The notes: a model not told the origin generated them from the sequence alone. Shown: positions 27,271 to 37,578, numbered from the stretch's first letter. The stretch is DNA of 64,000 nucleotides from Rheinheimera sp. MM224 (GCF_947090785.1 NZ_OX352320.1:806001-870000); one strand, 5' to 3'. Translations and numbers: made by a program.

Positions 27271-28051
27271 TAATAACGATAGTATCGGCAAAACCTTTTT
27301 TGTGGTTATTGCTTTATGTTTGGTTTGTGCCATTTTTGTGGCCACTTCAGCTGTACAGCTGCGACCAAAACAAACTGAAAACAAACTGTTAGACGCCCAG
27401 AAAAATATTCTGGTCGCAACTGGCTTGTTATCAGGCGACAACGTCAAAGAGCTGTTTACCAAACATATTCAGGAACGTCTGGTTGATATGAATACCGGCG
27501 AGTTTGTGGATATGGATCCAGCTAAATACGATTACCGTAAAGCGATGAAAGCGCCTGAAACCAGTATCAAACTGGACGGTGCGGACGATATGGCTTCAAT
27601 TAAATCACGTGCTAACGTAGCGCCGGTTTATTTTGCTTATAACGACGGTATCGAGTCTGGCAAGTTGTCCGCTATTGTCCTGCCAATTCATGGTTATGGC
27701 TTATGGTCCACCATGCATGCCTTTTTAGCTTTGGACAAAGATGGTAATACCATCAAAGGTCTAAACTACTATGAGCATGCAGAGACTCCTGGTCTGGGTG
27801 GTGAAATCCAGAATCCAAAATGGGTCGCTCAGTTTGTGGGTAAGAAGTTATTTGATGAAGCCGGTAACCCAGCTATCAAAATTCTGAAACCAGGCAACGC
27901 TGTTGCAACTTCAGAGCATGATGTAGATGGTTTATCAGGTGCAACCTTAACCAGCAATGGCGTACAACATACGTTTGAGTTCTGGATTGGTGCCAAAGGT
28001 TTCGCGCCTTTCCTGACTAAGGTTCGTGATGGAGCATTAAACAATGGCTAG
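27263..28051 (+). CDS. nqrC: Na+-NQR subunit C
   Basis: A 262-residue subunit with one N-terminal membrane anchor (about 12-32) and a periplasmic FMN domain. The covalent flavin site is the Thr of [10 protein letters not shown], at about residue 228 (T225 in Vibrio). The ATG lies inside the end of nqrB and follows ATCGGAGG. The gene overlaps nqrD by eight bases, as is common in this operon. Attachment of the FMN needs the transferase ApbE, which is not in the window. Confidence 0.97.
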   Translation: MFSNNDSIGKTFFVVIALCLVCAIFVATSAVQLRPKQTENKLLDAQKNILVATGLLSGDNVKELFTKHIQERLVDMNTGEFVDMDPAKYDYRKAMKAPETSIKLDGADDMASIKSRANVAPVYFAYNDGIESGKLSAIVLPIHGYGLWSTMHAFLALDKDGNTIKGLNYYEHAETPGLGGEIQNPKWVAQFVGKKLFDEAGNPAIKILKPGNAVATSEHDVDGLSGATLTSNGVQHTFEFWIGAKGFAPFLTKVRDGALNNG

Positions 28052-28670
28052 TGCAAAAGAAATGAAAAGCCTTGTCTTCGGACCGGTCTTTGCAAATAAC
28101 CCTATCGCATTACAGGTTTTAGGTATTTGTTCTGCTTTGGCTGTAACAACCAAGCTGGATAAAGCTTTGGTTATGGGTGTGGCGCTTACGCTGGTTACTG
28201 CGTTCTCGAGCATGTTTATCTCGATGATCCGTAACCATATTCCATCAAGCGTACGTATCATAGTTCAGATGACCATTATCGCGTCCCTGGTAATAGTGGT
28301 TGATCAGGTGTTGAAAGCTTTTGCTTACAACGTAGCTAAAGAGCTGTCGGTATTTGTTGGTTTGATTATTACCAACTGTATCGTTATGGGTCGTGCTGAA
28401 GCTTATGCCATGAAAAGCCCACCATTAATGAGCTTTTTAGACGGTATAGGTAACGGTTTAGGCTACACAGTGTTGTTGCTGATCGTGGCATTTATCCGTG
28501 AGCTGTTTGGTTCAGGTACTGTGTTTGGCATAGAAATTCTGCCTCTGATCAGTGCCGGTGGTTGGTATCAGCCTATGGGTCTGTTACTGATGCCTCCAAG
28601 CGCTTTCTTTATCATCGGCTTGTTCATCTGGGTTCTGCGGACTTTCCGCCCAGAACAAGTTGAGAAGTAA
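28044..28670 (+). CDS. nqrD: Na+-NQR subunit D
   Basis: A 208-residue integral membrane subunit with six spans, homologous to NqrE. Cys29 ([10 protein letters not shown]) and Cys112 ([13 protein letters not shown]) match the cysteines that hold the intramembrane iron-sulfur centre together with NqrE. It sits between nqrC (8-base overlap) and nqrE (11-base gap with a GGGG ribosome site). Confidence 0.97.
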   Translation: MASAKEMKSLVFGPVFANNPIALQVLGICSALAVTTKLDKALVMGVALTLVTAFSSMFISMIRNHIPSSVRIIVQMTIIASLVIVVDQVLKAFAYNVAKELSVFVGLIITNCIVMGRAEAYAMKSPPLMSFLDGIGNGLGYTVLLLIVAFIRELFGSGTVFGIEILPLISAGGWYQPMGLLLMPPSAFFIIGLFIWVLRTFRPEQVEK

Positions 28671-28681
28671 GGGGACAGAAG

Positions 28682-29290
28682 ATGGAACATTACATTAGTT
28701 TATTTGTTCGAGCGGTATTTATCGATAACCTGGCTTTATCGTTTTTCCTCGGGATGTGTACTTTTATTGCTATCTCTAAACAGGTAAAAACAGCCTTCAG
28801 TTTAGGTATTGCCGTTACAGTGGTTCTGGCCTTGTCTGTACCACTAAATAACATCGTATTTAAGCAATTTTTGGCACCAGGTGCTTTAGACTGGGCTGGT
28901 TTTCCAGACACAGATTTAAGCTTCCTTGGCTTTATCGCTTACATCGGCGTCATCGCAGGTTTAGTGCAGGTTCTGGAAATGTTCCTGGATAAGTACGTAC
29001 CTTCGTTATACAACGCTTTAGGTATTTTCCTGCCGTTAATCACAGTAAACTGCGCCATCTTCGGTGGTGTAGCTTTCATGGTTGAACGTGATTACAACTT
29101 AGCGGAAAGTGCGGTATTTGGTTTAGGCGGCGGTTTAGGTTGGACTCTGGCCATCACATTAATGGCAGCTGTGAGCGAAAAACTGAAGTATGCGGATATC
29201 CCTGCGGGTCTGCGTGGTTTAGGTTCTCGTTTTATCATGGTTGGTTTAATGGGGTTAGGCTTTATGTCTTTCTCTGGCGTGTCATTGTAA
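28682..29290 (+). CDS. nqrE: Na+-NQR subunit E
   Basis: A 202-residue, six-span partner of NqrD with inverted topology. Cys26 ([11 protein letters not shown]) and Cys124 (TVNCAIFGG) would complete the shared Fe-S centre that passes electrons across the membrane from NqrF to NqrC. It ends about 25 bases before nqrF, which has a GTAAAAGGA ribosome site. Confidence 0.97.
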   Translation: MEHYISLFVRAVFIDNLALSFFLGMCTFIAISKQVKTAFSLGIAVTVVLALSVPLNNIVFKQFLAPGALDWAGFPDTDLSFLGFIAYIGVIAGLVQVLEMFLDKYVPSLYNALGIFLPLITVNCAIFGGVAFMVERDYNLAESAVFGLGGGLGWTLAITLMAAVSEKLKYADIPAGLRGLGSRFIMVGLMGLGFMSFSGVSL

Positions 29291-29314
29291 AAGTTGCTGT
29301 AAAAGGAAAAAACA

Positions 29315-30541
29315 ATGCAAGAGATTTATCTTGGCGTTGGGATGTTCACCCTGCTGGTTGTTGCCTTAGTGATTATGATTTTAGTCGCTAAAGCTAAACT
29401 GGTATCTTCTGGTGACATCACCATTGGCGTTAATGGCGACCCTAAGTTGGCCATTCAGACAAAAGCCGGCGGCAAATTACTTGGCGCTTTAGCTGATAAA
29501 GGCATTTTCCTGTCGTCAGCTTGTGGTGGCGGTGGCTCTTGTGGTCAGTGCCGTGTTCATGTTCATGCAGGTGGCGGTGACGTTTTACCTGTAGAAATGG
29601 GCCACTTAACCAAAGGCGAACGCCGTGAAGGTTGTCGTTTAGCTTGTCAGGTCAGTGTGAAAACTGACATGGACATCGAAGTTGAACCGGAAATCTTTGG
29701 TATAAAAAAATGGGAATGTTCTGTTATCTCTAACGATAACAAAGCAACCTTTATCAAAGAATTAAAGCTGGCAATTCCAGATGGCGAATCAGTACCTTTC
29801 CGTGCTGGTGGTTACATCCAGATTGAAGCTCCTGCGCACCATGTGAAGTATGCTGACTTTGATGTTCCGGCTGAATACCGTGGTGACTGGGAACGCTTTA
29901 AGTTCTTCACGCTGGAGTCCAAAGTAGACGAAGAAACTATTCGTGCTTACTCTATGGCGAACTACCCGGAAGAAGAAGGCATTATCATGTTAAACGTGCG
30001 GATCGCGTCTCCTCCGCCAAATAACCTGAGCTTACCTTGCGGTAAAATGTCTTCGTACATCTGGAGCTTAAAAGCCGGCGATAAAGTGACAATTTCTGGT
30101 CCATTTGGTGAGTTCTTCGCGAAACAAACTGAAGCAGAAATGGTATTCGTAGGTGGTGGTGCTGGTATGGCCCCAATGCGTTCGCACATTTTCGACCAGT
30201 TACGTCGTCTGAAATCCAAACGTAAGATGAGTTTCTGGTACGGTGCCCGTTCTAAGCGTGAAATGTTTTATGTTGAAGATTTCGACATGCTGCAAGCTGA
30301 AAACGAAAACTTTAAGTGGCACGTGGCTTTATCTGATCCGCAGCCGGAAGATAACTGGGCTGGTTACACAGGTTTTATTCACAACGTGTTGTTTGAAAAT
30401 TACCTGAAAAATCACAAAGCTCCGGAAGACTGTGAGTTCTATATGTGTGGTCCACCGATGATGAACAAAGCGGTGATCAACATGCTGAAAGACTTAGGTG
30501 TAGAAGACGACAACATTCTGTTGGATGACTTCGGCGGTTAA
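29315..30541 (+). CDS. nqrF: Na+-NQR subunit F, NADH dehydrogenase
   Basis: The NADH entry point of the complex. It has one N-terminal span (about 4-24), a plant-ferredoxin-type 2Fe-2S domain with Cys70, Cys76, Cys79 and Cys111 (the same numbers as in Vibrio cholerae), a FAD domain with RAYSMANYP, and an NADH domain with [12 protein letters not shown] and a C-terminal [10 protein letters not shown]. It has 408 residues, as in the family. A terminator follows, with nqrM beyond it. Confidence 0.98.
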   Translation: MQEIYLGVGMFTLLVVALVIMILVAKAKLVSSGDITIGVNGDPKLAIQTKAGGKLLGALADKGIFLSSACGGGGSCGQCRVHVHAGGGDVLPVEMGHLTKGERREGCRLACQVSVKTDMDIEVEPEIFGIKKWECSVISNDNKATFIKELKLAIPDGESVPFRAGGYIQIEAPAHHVKYADFDVPAEYRGDWERFKFFTLESKVDEETIRAYSMANYPEEEGIIMLNVRIASPPPNNLSLPCGKMSSYIWSLKAGDKVTISGPFGEFFAKQTEAEMVFVGGGAGMAPMRSHIFDQLRRLKSKRKMSFWYGARSKREMFYVEDFDMLQAENENFKWHVALSDPQPEDNWAGYTGFIHNVLFENYLKNHKAPEDCEFYMCGPPMMNKAVINMLKDLGVEDDNILLDDFGG

Positions 30542-30555
30542 GCTAAAGCAAATTA

Positions 30556-30585
30556 GAAAATGGGGTCCTTGGGACCCCATTTTTA
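30556..30585 (+). terminator. Terminator of the nqrA-F operon
   Basis: ATGGGGTCC and GGACCCCAT form a strong stem around a short TTG loop, with A-rich and T-rich flanks. Some read-through to nqrM is likely needed unless nqrM has its own promoter. Confidence 0.88.
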
Positions 30586-30702
30586 TTTGTCTGCAGTTTG
30601 TTTTTGCATAGGGATTGTGGCGGAAACTTGTTACAATAACGACCTGTAACGGGCAAGCAGGCAGACTGTTTGTTCAAAGCTTCTAAGTTTGATGAGGTTG
30701 CT

Positions 30703-30915
30703 ATGGAAGTTTTTATATTTACTTTTATCATCCTGATAGTTGTAGTCGCTGCTATGGCTATAGGCTACATGGTGCAACGTAAAACCATAGCGGGCAGCTG
30801 TGGTGGCTTAGGTGCTTTAGGCATAGAAAAAGCCTGCGATTGCGATACGCCTTGTGAAAAACGTCAACAACGTATGAAAAAAGAGCAGGAATGGCAGCAG
30901 AATAAAATTATCTGA
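30703..30915 (+). CDS. nqrM: Na+-NQR maturation factor NqrM
   Basis: A 70-residue protein of the DUF539/NqrM family, required for assembly of the Fe centre of Na+-NQR. It has one membrane span (about 4-24) and four conserved cysteines, Cys33, Cys45, Cys47 and Cys51 (CGGLG, then KACDCDTPC). ATG 30703 follows GAGG. It lies 160 bp downstream of nqrF behind a terminator, the usual position in gammaproteobacteria. Confidence 0.95.
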   Translation: MEVFIFTFIILIVVVAAMAIGYMVQRKTIAGSCGGLGALGIEKACDCDTPCEKRQQRMKKEQEWQQNKII

Positions 30916-30946
30916 TACTGTGCATTTTTGTTTTATCAACGCCCGT

Positions 30947-30977
30947 CAAGCCAGCTTTAGCTGGCTTGTCAGTTTTT
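30947..30977 (+). terminator. Terminator of nqrM
   Basis: CAAGCCAGC and GCTGGCTTG form a perfect 9-bp stem around TTTA, followed by TCAGTTTTT. Confidence 0.9.
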
Positions 30978-31013
30978 AGCTACAGGGTCTGTATCTCACC
31001 TCTTTTCGTTCTA

Positions 31014-31041
31014 TTGCCTCAAAGCGCTCTGTACTTAATAA
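31014..31041 (+). promoter_or_regulatory. Possible promoter of the M17 peptidase gene
   Basis: TTGCCT (31014-31019) and TAATAA (31036-31041), 16 bases apart, fit a sigma-70 promoter. A GAGG ribosome site follows at about 31061, before the ATG at 31073. Confidence 0.4.
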
Positions 31042-31072
31042 TGCAGCTCATTATTCTTTTGAGGTCATATTC

Positions 31073-32611
31073 ATGTCTTATCCGGTTGCTATCGCTGTTT
31101 CTTCTGTTCAGGCTGCATTGAATGACTCCCAATGGGATGCTCTGATTATTGTTGCGTCTGATTTTACTGCTGTGCCTGAATTACAGTCTGAAATTAATGC
31201 TACTGCGGCTATAGATCACCGTATTGGTAAAGAAACTGTGTTGTTGTTATCAGGCAAAGCACCTGGACAACGTCTGGTGCTTTCACCTACTGGCCCACTC
31301 GACAGAGATTACGATGATGTCCGCAGTTTTTATGATGCGGCCAAGCAGGGCATCAGTCAGGCCAAAGCCGCTGGCGCTAAATCTCCGGCCTTGTATGTAA
31401 TAGCACCTGATTCAGATGTCTATCAGTATGCTGCTGAAGTGGCCTATTTAGGTGCTTGTCAGGCCTTGTGGCAGCCTTTGGAAGGGCGCGAAGCCCGTGG
31501 CGAAGCAATCATTGAACCTGTCACTCAAATTGGTGTAGTAGGCGTCAGTGAATATCAGGCGCGTTATATGGACGCTGTTGAAGCAGGTAAGAGAGTTGCA
31601 CGTGATTTATGTGGCACCGAACCTGAGCGTATGGCGCCACGTCGTTTTGCTGATTATTGTGTTGAAACCTTTGCCGATACTGATGTACTAGTGTCGGTAG
31701 AAACTAAAGTCGATACATTGCAAAAAGATTATCCATTACTGATGGCCGTCGCCCGCTGTTCGTTGCAGGTTGACCGCCATAAGCCTGCGGTGATCCGTCT
31801 TGAGTATCAAGGCGAAGGCGAAATCGAACAAACCCTGTTATTTGCCGGTAAAGGTCTGGTGTATGACACGGGCGGCGCTGATTTAAAAACCGGTGGTGCT
31901 ATGGCCGGTATGAGCCGTGATAAAGGTGGAGCGGCAGCTGTGGCTGGTTTTATCAAAACTGTTGCCCTGCTAAAAACCAAAGGTATACGCATCATTGCTG
32001 AAATCGGCGCTGTGCGTAACAGCATAGGTTCTGATGCTTTTGTGCCGGATGAAATTATTACCAGTCATGCTGGTGTGCGGGTACGTATTGGTAATACCGA
32101 TGCTGAAGGTCGTCTGGTACTGGCGGATTTGTTATCGCATTTGCGTGAAGATGCCAAAACTGCGGTTAATCCTACCTTGTATTCTATTGCTACTTTAACA
32201 GGTCATGCGGCCCGTGCCGTAGGTCCATACAGTGCTCTGGTTGAAAACGGTGCTGCTCGTCGTCTTGGTTTATCTGCCGATTTAGCTATGGTAGGGGATT
32301 TATGGGCCGACCCAAGTGAAATATCCCGTAGCCGTCGTGAAGACTTTAGCTTTATCAAAGGCCGCAGTTCAGCCGATGACTTATTAAGCTGTAACAATGC
32401 GCCTTCTTCAGTGACGCCGCGTGGTCATCAGTTCCCTATGGCATTTTTAGTGGCAGCTGCAGGTTTAGATCAGCATGCGCTAAACACCGAACAGCCATTA
32501 CCTTATTGTCATATCGACATAGCTGGCAGTGGTGTGGATGGTGGCGACTGGCAACATGGCAAGCCTTCGGCTTCGCCTGTGGCAGCGTTAGCCGCTTACT
32601 ACTGTTTATAA
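31073..32611 (+). CDS. M17 family aminopeptidase, second copy
   Basis: A 512-residue cytosolic metallo-aminopeptidase of the leucyl aminopeptidase family. The catalytic half keeps every key residue: GKGLVYDTGGADLK, SRDKGGAAAV and NTDAEGRL at 341-348. The segment between them is unusual for the family (Ala-Asp in place of the common Ile-Ser, and RDKGG in place of DMxG), so it is neither a typical PepA nor PepB. The N-terminal domain (1-165) is of PepA size. It is a single gene between terminators. Substrate preference is unknown. Confidence 0.88.
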   Translation: MSYPVAIAVSSVQAALNDSQWDALIIVASDFTAVPELQSEINATAAIDHRIGKETVLLLSGKAPGQRLVLSPTGPLDRDYDDVRSFYDAAKQGISQAKAAGAKSPALYVIAPDSDVYQYAAEVAYLGACQALWQPLEGREARGEAIIEPVTQIGVVGVSEYQARYMDAVEAGKRVARDLCGTEPERMAPRRFADYCVETFADTDVLVSVETKVDTLQKDYPLLMAVARCSLQVDRHKPAVIRLEYQGEGEIEQTLLFAGKGLVYDTGGADLKTGGAMAGMSRDKGGAAAVAGFIKTVALLKTKGIRIIAEIGAVRNSIGSDAFVPDEIITSHAGVRVRIGNTDAEGRLVLADLLSHLREDAKTAVNPTLYSIATLTGHAARAVGPYSALVENGAARRLGLSADLAMVGDLWADPSEISRSRREDFSFIKGRSSADDLLSCNNAPSSVTPRGHQFPMAFLVAAAGLDQHALNTEQPLPYCHIDIAGSGVDGGDWQHGKPSASPVAALAAYYCL

Positions 32612-32636
32612 ACCAGAATTCACTTGGCTGTTTAAT

Positions 32637-32662
32637 AACCCGGGGCTATGCTTCGGGTTTTT
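32637..32662 (+). terminator. Terminator of the M17 peptidase gene
   Basis: AACCCG and CGGGTT form a short stem around an 11-base loop with a T5 tail. The purine permease starts 34 bases further on. Confidence 0.6.
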
Positions 32663-32695
32663 GCATTTCTGCATCTGACAAACGGATCTGACCTG

Positions 32696-33991
32696 ATGAA
32701 ATTTATAGATCGTTATTTTGAGCTGACGGCGCGCCAGACCAGCATTAGAAAAGAGCTGATTGCTGGCTTAACTACCTTTATGGCGATGAGTTATATCCTG
32801 TTTGTGAACCCAAGCATGTTGGCTCAAACCGGTATGGATCATGGGGCAGTTTTTGTCGCGACTTGTCTGGCGGCCGCCTTTGGTTCTATTGCTATGGGCA
32901 TGCTGGCGAACCTGCCTGTGGCTTTGGCCCCAGGCATGGGGCTGAACGCATTTTTTACTTATGTCATAGTGCTGGAGCAGGGGCATAGCTGGCAGACGGC
33001 TTTAGCCGCCGTATTTTGTTCCGGTGTTTTGTTTTTACTGCTGAGTATCTTCAAAATTCGGGAGTGGATTATTCAGAGTATTCCCTTCGCGTTAAAGATG
33101 GGTATAGCTGCTGGTATCGGTATGTTTCTGGCGCTGATTGCATTAAAAACTGCCAATATCATAGTGGCCAGCCCAGCCACGCTAGTGACGCTGGGCGATT
33201 TGCATGACCCTAAAGTGTTGTTGGCCATAGCTGGTTTTTTCCTGATTTTTGCACTGGCGCATCGTAAACAACATGCAGCCGTATTTATCAGTATTTTAGC
33301 GATCACTGCTATCGCCTGGTGGCGTGGTGACACCAGCTTTACCGGTGTTGTCGCTATGCCGCCTTCCTTAACTCCTACTTTTTTGCAGCTGGATTTTGCC
33401 TCTGTGCTGCAATGGGCCATGGTGCCTGTGGTATTAAGTTTGTTGTTCTTAGATTTATTTGATACCAGCGGCACTTTAGTTGCGGTGAGTCAAAGAGCGG
33501 GTTTATTAAAACCTAATGGTGAAATCCCCCGCTTAAAAGGCGCTTTATTGGCAGATAGTTCGGCGACTATCGCTGGCGCTTTAGTGGGCACGTCCACCAC
33601 CACCAGTTACGTTGAAAGCACAGCTGGAGTTGCGGCTGGTGGCCGCACAGGTTTAACAGCTGTGGTAGTTGGGCTGGCCTTTTTAGCTGCACTTTGGTTA
33701 TCTCCGCTAGCGGCCATGGTGCCTGCTTATGCCACAGCTGGCGCTTTACTTTATGTCGCAACGTTAATGCTTAGCAGCTTGCAGCATGTAGAGTGGAACG
33801 ATCTGATCGAATCCGTGCCAGTAGTCGTAGTTCTGGTGATGATGCCGCTGACGTTTTCTATCGCTGATGGCATAGGTATGGGATTTATTACTTATGCTGT
33901 GCTGTGTTTGGTGACAGGACGTTTGTCCAAAACGACATTGAGCGTTTGGGTATTAACCGCAGTTTTTGCTGCTAAATTTTTCTTTGCATAA
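32696..33991 (+). CDS. AzgA-type NCS2 purine permease
   Basis: A 431-residue inner-membrane transporter with 12-14 spans. The start MKFIDRYFELTARQTSIRKE followed by AGLTTFMAMSYILFVNP and ALAPGMGLNAFF is diagnostic of the AzgA branch, which imports adenine, guanine or hypoxanthine with protons. TSTTTSYVESTAGVAAGGRTG is the other conserved segment. The longer frame to 32648 lies in the upstream terminator, so ATG 32696 is used. It is followed nine bases later by a hydrolase gene. Purine salvage is also represented by gsk at 53807. Confidence 0.9.
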   Translation: MKFIDRYFELTARQTSIRKELIAGLTTFMAMSYILFVNPSMLAQTGMDHGAVFVATCLAAAFGSIAMGMLANLPVALAPGMGLNAFFTYVIVLEQGHSWQTALAAVFCSGVLFLLLSIFKIREWIIQSIPFALKMGIAAGIGMFLALIALKTANIIVASPATLVTLGDLHDPKVLLAIAGFFLIFALAHRKQHAAVFISILAITAIAWWRGDTSFTGVVAMPPSLTPTFLQLDFASVLQWAMVPVVLSLLFLDLFDTSGTLVAVSQRAGLLKPNGEIPRLKGALLADSSATIAGALVGTSTTTSYVESTAGVAAGGRTGLTAVVVGLAFLAALWLSPLAAMVPAYATAGALLYVATLMLSSLQHVEWNDLIESVPVVVVLVMMPLTFSIADGIGMGFITYAVLCLVTGRLSKTTLSVWVLTAVFAAKFFFA

Positions 33992-33999
33992 GGGAAGGT

Positions 34000-34836
34000 A
34001 TGAAAAAGGTAACAATTTTATTGGCGTTGATCTTATCCACTGCTGTAGTTGCAGAGGATAAAGTTCAGGTCACAAGCACTGAATTAGCACCACATTTATA
34101 TATGATTAAAGGGGCGGGCGGTAATATGGCTGCTGTAGTGGGTCCGGAAGGTGCGCTGGTGGTGGATTCTCAGTACGAACACATGGCTCCCCAAATCAAG
34201 GCTGAGCTTGAAAGCAAACAAGCCGGTGTTCAGATTAAAACCCTGATCAACACCCATTTTCATGGCGATCACGTCAATGGCAATGCCGCTTTAGCTTCAG
34301 GCGCTCAGATTATTGCTCACACCAATGTACTGACCCGATTAAAAGCAGACGCCAAATTTCCAGTCGCTGGTTTACCGACAGAGACTTTTGTCGGTGAAAA
34401 AGTCCTTAGCCTTAATGGCGTAAACCTAAAACTGGTGACTATGCCAGTCAGTCATACCGATGGCGATTTGGTCGTTTGGTTTAAAGATGCCAATGTGTTG
34501 CATACAGGCGATTTGTTTTTTGCTGATCGTTTTCCTTTTATTGACCTAAACAGTGGTGGTTCAGTGACGGGCTATATCAACAACGTCAAACTACTGATCA
34601 GCCAGATTGATGATAAAACCAGACTGATACCAGGCCATGGTGATTTGATGGATAAGGCAGGTTTACAGCGCTTTTTAACCATGATGGAACAGACATTAGC
34701 CGAAGTGAATGCGCTGAAAGCTAAGGGGAAAACTGAGGACCAAATTGTAGCGCACGGATTGTCAGCACAGTGGAAAAGCTGGAGCTGGCACTTTATTACC
34801 GAAGAGCGTTGGATCCGCACGCTATTTAAAGCTTAG
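34000..34836 (+). CDS. Periplasmic metallo-beta-lactamase-fold hydrolase
   Basis: A 278-residue protein with a signal peptide (1-18, ending AVVA). The zinc motif HFHGDH has His86, His88, Asp90 and His91; SHTDGD, LHTGDLFF and PGHGD provide the remaining ligands. This set fits the broad MBL superfamily that includes glyoxalase II-like and B-class lactamase-like enzymes. The residues alone do not show a lactamase, and I do not claim antibiotic resistance. A long-loop terminator follows. Confidence 0.85.
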   Translation: MKKVTILLALILSTAVVAEDKVQVTSTELAPHLYMIKGAGGNMAAVVGPEGALVVDSQYEHMAPQIKAELESKQAGVQIKTLINTHFHGDHVNGNAALASGAQIIAHTNVLTRLKADAKFPVAGLPTETFVGEKVLSLNGVNLKLVTMPVSHTDGDLVVWFKDANVLHTGDLFFADRFPFIDLNSGGSVTGYINNVKLLISQIDDKTRLIPGHGDLMDKAGLQRFLTMMEQTLAEVNALKAKGKTEDQIVAHGLSAQWKSWSWHFITEERWIRTLFKA

Positions 34837-34851
34837 TCTTGTAGTTCGGGG

Positions 34852-34890
34852 GCGCTCTGGGTATGCTTTGGCAACGGACAGAGCGCTTTT
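34852..34890 (+). terminator. Terminator of the MBL-fold gene
   Basis: GCGCTCTG and CAGAGCGC form a perfect 8-bp stem with a 19-base loop and a TTTT tail. Confidence 0.65.
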
Positions 34891-34911
34891 AGGGTATAAA
34901 TCAGGATCTTC

Positions 34912-37578
34912 ATGAGGTTACGTGAAACTTTAGTAGTCTACATGCTGCCTATTCTGGTTCTGCCTTTGTTATGTCTGGGGTATCTGTCTTACCATTTTAG
35001 TGCCCGTTATTACGAACAACAGCTGTTTTTGCAGATTAAAAATGAGTTGGTTCGGACTCAACAAGATATGCGTCTGAAATTATCCTCTTACCAACAAAGT
35101 CTGGCTATTTTATCTGCTCAAACTTCTGTTGAGCGTTATGTAGCCGGAGAACTTGGGCTACAGAGTGAATTGGTCAGCGAGTTTGAATTGTATCGTAACC
35201 AAAATCCCGAAATTACGGCCATCAAGTTTATTCGCTTAAATGGCGATTATCAGCTGACTATTCCTTTAACAAAAAATGCGCCTGAAATCAGCAGGTTTCG
35301 AAATCAGTATTTTTCTGCGTTGCAAGCGATGATGGATGACAACGGCTTTTTTCTGTCCAGTGAACAAGGCGCGAATCAACTTAATTTGTATGTAGCACAA
35401 AAAGTCTACCTGTCCGGGCAAGCATCCGGTGACATCAAACGACTCTGGGGTTATGTGGTTCTGGTGATAAAACCTGAACTGTTTCAACATGGGATCAGTC
35501 AATTAAAAGGCGAACTACGCGCGCCTTTAGTCGTCAGTCAGGCCGCAACTATAGCGTTTTCCGAAAACCCCTTGCTGATGGGCAGTGTATTTTCACCTGT
35601 CAGTTTCACCGAAATTCAGGCCAGTGTTGACCAACATGAATTTGTTCCTACTTTGCTGCTTGGGCAAGCTATGTTAGTCACAGGAGTGTCTTTAGCTGGC
35701 CCTTATCAACTGGTGATGGGGGTGCAACCGGCGTTATTAGACCAAAGCATGGACTATAAACCCTCACTGATTGCCTTGTTTTGCATTTTATTTTGTATAG
35801 GTTTACCTATGCTTATTTATCGGGTACTGGCCCGTTTTGTATTAACACCTATCCGTGAACTGACAGTGGCCAAAACAGCGGTTGGGCGGGGTGATTTATC
35901 TACAGTACTGACGGTCAGGAAGCAGGACGAGTTAGGGGATATGTTTGCTGCTTTTAATGTGATGGTACGCCAGCTTAGAGTGTATCGTGAGCGTGAGCGG
36001 GCCTATCAGCTGCAGTTAGAAGATAAGGTAGCAGCCAGAACTCAGGATTTAGCCAATGCCAATCAAAAACTCGAAGACGCCAATCAGCAGCTGATTTTAG
36101 CCCGAGAAGTGGCAGAACAAGCGAACCGGCTGAAAAGTGTGTTTTTAGCCAATATGAGCCACGAAATCCGCACTCCATTAACAGCTATTATTGGTTTTAG
36201 TGAGCAGGCAATCCATGAAAATGATCCACATCGCCAACTGGACTACCTGAGTCGTGTGCTTCGTAGTGGCGATCACTTGCTGGCACTGATTAACGACATT
36301 CTCGATTTATCAAAAATTGAAGCCGATAAGTTAGAGCTATTGACTGAGCAGGTGAACTTATTAGCCATGTTAGATGATATTTATCAGCTGACCAAACAAC
36401 AGGCAGAGCAGAAAGGTCTGCAGTGTTTGCTGGAGTTAAACTACCCCTTACCGCAATTTGTTTACACCGACACCCTACGTTTTCGTCAGGTACTGCTGAA
36501 TCTGACGTCGAATGCGGTGAAGTTCACCCAAAAGGGCAAAGTGGTGATCCATGTGTCGTACCAAACTCCGGAAGAAGTGCTGCGGATTAAAATCAAGGAC
36601 ACTGGCATAGGTATTACCACAGTGGAGCTCAGTAAACTGTTTCAGCCTTTTGTACAGGCCGACGCTGCGGTGACCCGTAACTTTGGTGGTTCAGGCCTGG
36701 GGCTTTGTATCTCGAAAAAGCTGATGGAGCAGATGCAAGGTGATATTCAGGTAGACAGTGTCAAAGGCATTGGCAGTTGTTTTGAAATAGTGATGAATTG
36801 TGAGCATCAGCATATTAGCCTGATCCATAGTTATCAGCGGCCTGCGCAAGAGGCTGTGATTGTTGAAGTCCCCACTGATTACCAACGACTGAAGTTATTG
36901 GTTGCAGAAGATAACCCTGACAACCAGTTGCTGATCCAGGTGTTATTGCAAAAATTAGGCATTCAATCTGTGATTGTTGAAAATGGTCATAAAGCGGTAG
37001 AACGAGTTCTGCTGGAGCATTTTGATTTAATCCTGATGGATATGCAGATGCCGGAAATGGGTGGGGAAGAGGCAACAGCCCTCATTCGTCATGCCGGCAT
37101 GGACTTACCTATTATTGCTTTAACAGCCAACGTGATGAGCGAAGACCAAAGCCGTTACCTGAAGGCGGGTTGTCAGGCCGTATTATCTAAACCGATAGTG
37201 CAGAAAGATTTTTTAGCTGTGATACAAAAGTTCTGTCAAACCGGTGCGACTTTGGATGACCAATTGGCGGCGCAGCTGGCCTCTGATCCTGTGATTATTC
37301 AGCTCAAGTACGACTTTAAACAGGCTCTGCCGTCCTTGCTCGGCGATTTCCAGCTCTGGTTGTCAGAAGCGAACTGGAGCCGTTTACAATATGAAGCTCA
37401 TAGTGTGAAAGGCAGTGCTGGCAGTATGGGGTATCCACAATTAACAGAGCTGATGTCGGGTTTAGAGCAGGCGGCGCAACAGGCTGACATTAAACTGGCC
37501 AGGCAGCTTGTGGCTGACTTCGCTGCCTTAGTCGCTGCAGAGAACAGCATAGAACAGGAGAAGATAAATGAGCACTGA
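34912..37578 (+). CDS. Hybrid sensor histidine kinase with receiver and Hpt domains
   Basis: An 888-residue inner-membrane signalling protein. Order: membrane span about 8-28, periplasmic sensor about 29-285 (Cache-like in size, not identified), span about 288-308, HAMP (about 308-362), coiled coil, HisKA with His417 (MSHEIRTPL), HATPase (GIGITTVELSKLF, GGSGLGLCISKKL), a receiver domain with Asp710 (LMDMQMPEMGGEEA), and an Hpt domain with His830 (HSVKGSAGSMG). It can run a complete His-Asp-His relay internally and needs an unlinked response regulator. The last 11 bases overlap the HIT gene. Confidence 0.93.
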   Translation: MRLRETLVVYMLPILVLPLLCLGYLSYHFSARYYEQQLFLQIKNELVRTQQDMRLKLSSYQQSLAILSAQTSVERYVAGELGLQSELVSEFELYRNQNPEITAIKFIRLNGDYQLTIPLTKNAPEISRFRNQYFSALQAMMDDNGFFLSSEQGANQLNLYVAQKVYLSGQASGDIKRLWGYVVLVIKPELFQHGISQLKGELRAPLVVSQAATIAFSENPLLMGSVFSPVSFTEIQASVDQHEFVPTLLLGQAMLVTGVSLAGPYQLVMGVQPALLDQSMDYKPSLIALFCILFCIGLPMLIYRVLARFVLTPIRELTVAKTAVGRGDLSTVLTVRKQDELGDMFAAFNVMVRQLRVYRERERAYQLQLEDKVAARTQDLANANQKLEDANQQLILAREVAEQANRLKSVFLANMSHEIRTPLTAIIGFSEQAIHENDPHRQLDYLSRVLRSGDHLLALINDILDLSKIEADKLELLTEQVNLLAMLDDIYQLTKQQAEQKGLQCLLELNYPLPQFVYTDTLRFRQVLLNLTSNAVKFTQKGKVVIHVSYQTPEEVLRIKIKDTGIGITTVELSKLFQPFVQADAAVTRNFGGSGLGLCISKKLMEQMQGDIQVDSVKGIGSCFEIVMNCEHQHISLIHSYQRPAQEAVIVEVPTDYQRLKLLVAEDNPDNQLLIQVLLQKLGIQSVIVENGHKAVERVLLEHFDLILMDMQMPEMGGEEATALIRHAGMDLPIIALTANVMSEDQSRYLKAGCQAVLSKPIVQKDFLAVIQKFCQTGATLDDQLAAQLASDPVIIQLKYDFKQALPSLLGDFQLWLSEANWSRLQYEAHSVKGSAGSMGYPQLTELMSGLEQAAQQADIKLARQLVADFAALVAAENSIEQEKINEH

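Noticed and set aside
34000..34836. Beta-lactamase resistance gene
   Set aside because: Only general MBL-fold zinc motifs are seen. The fold covers many hydrolases, and no class-specific lactamase motif was recognised.
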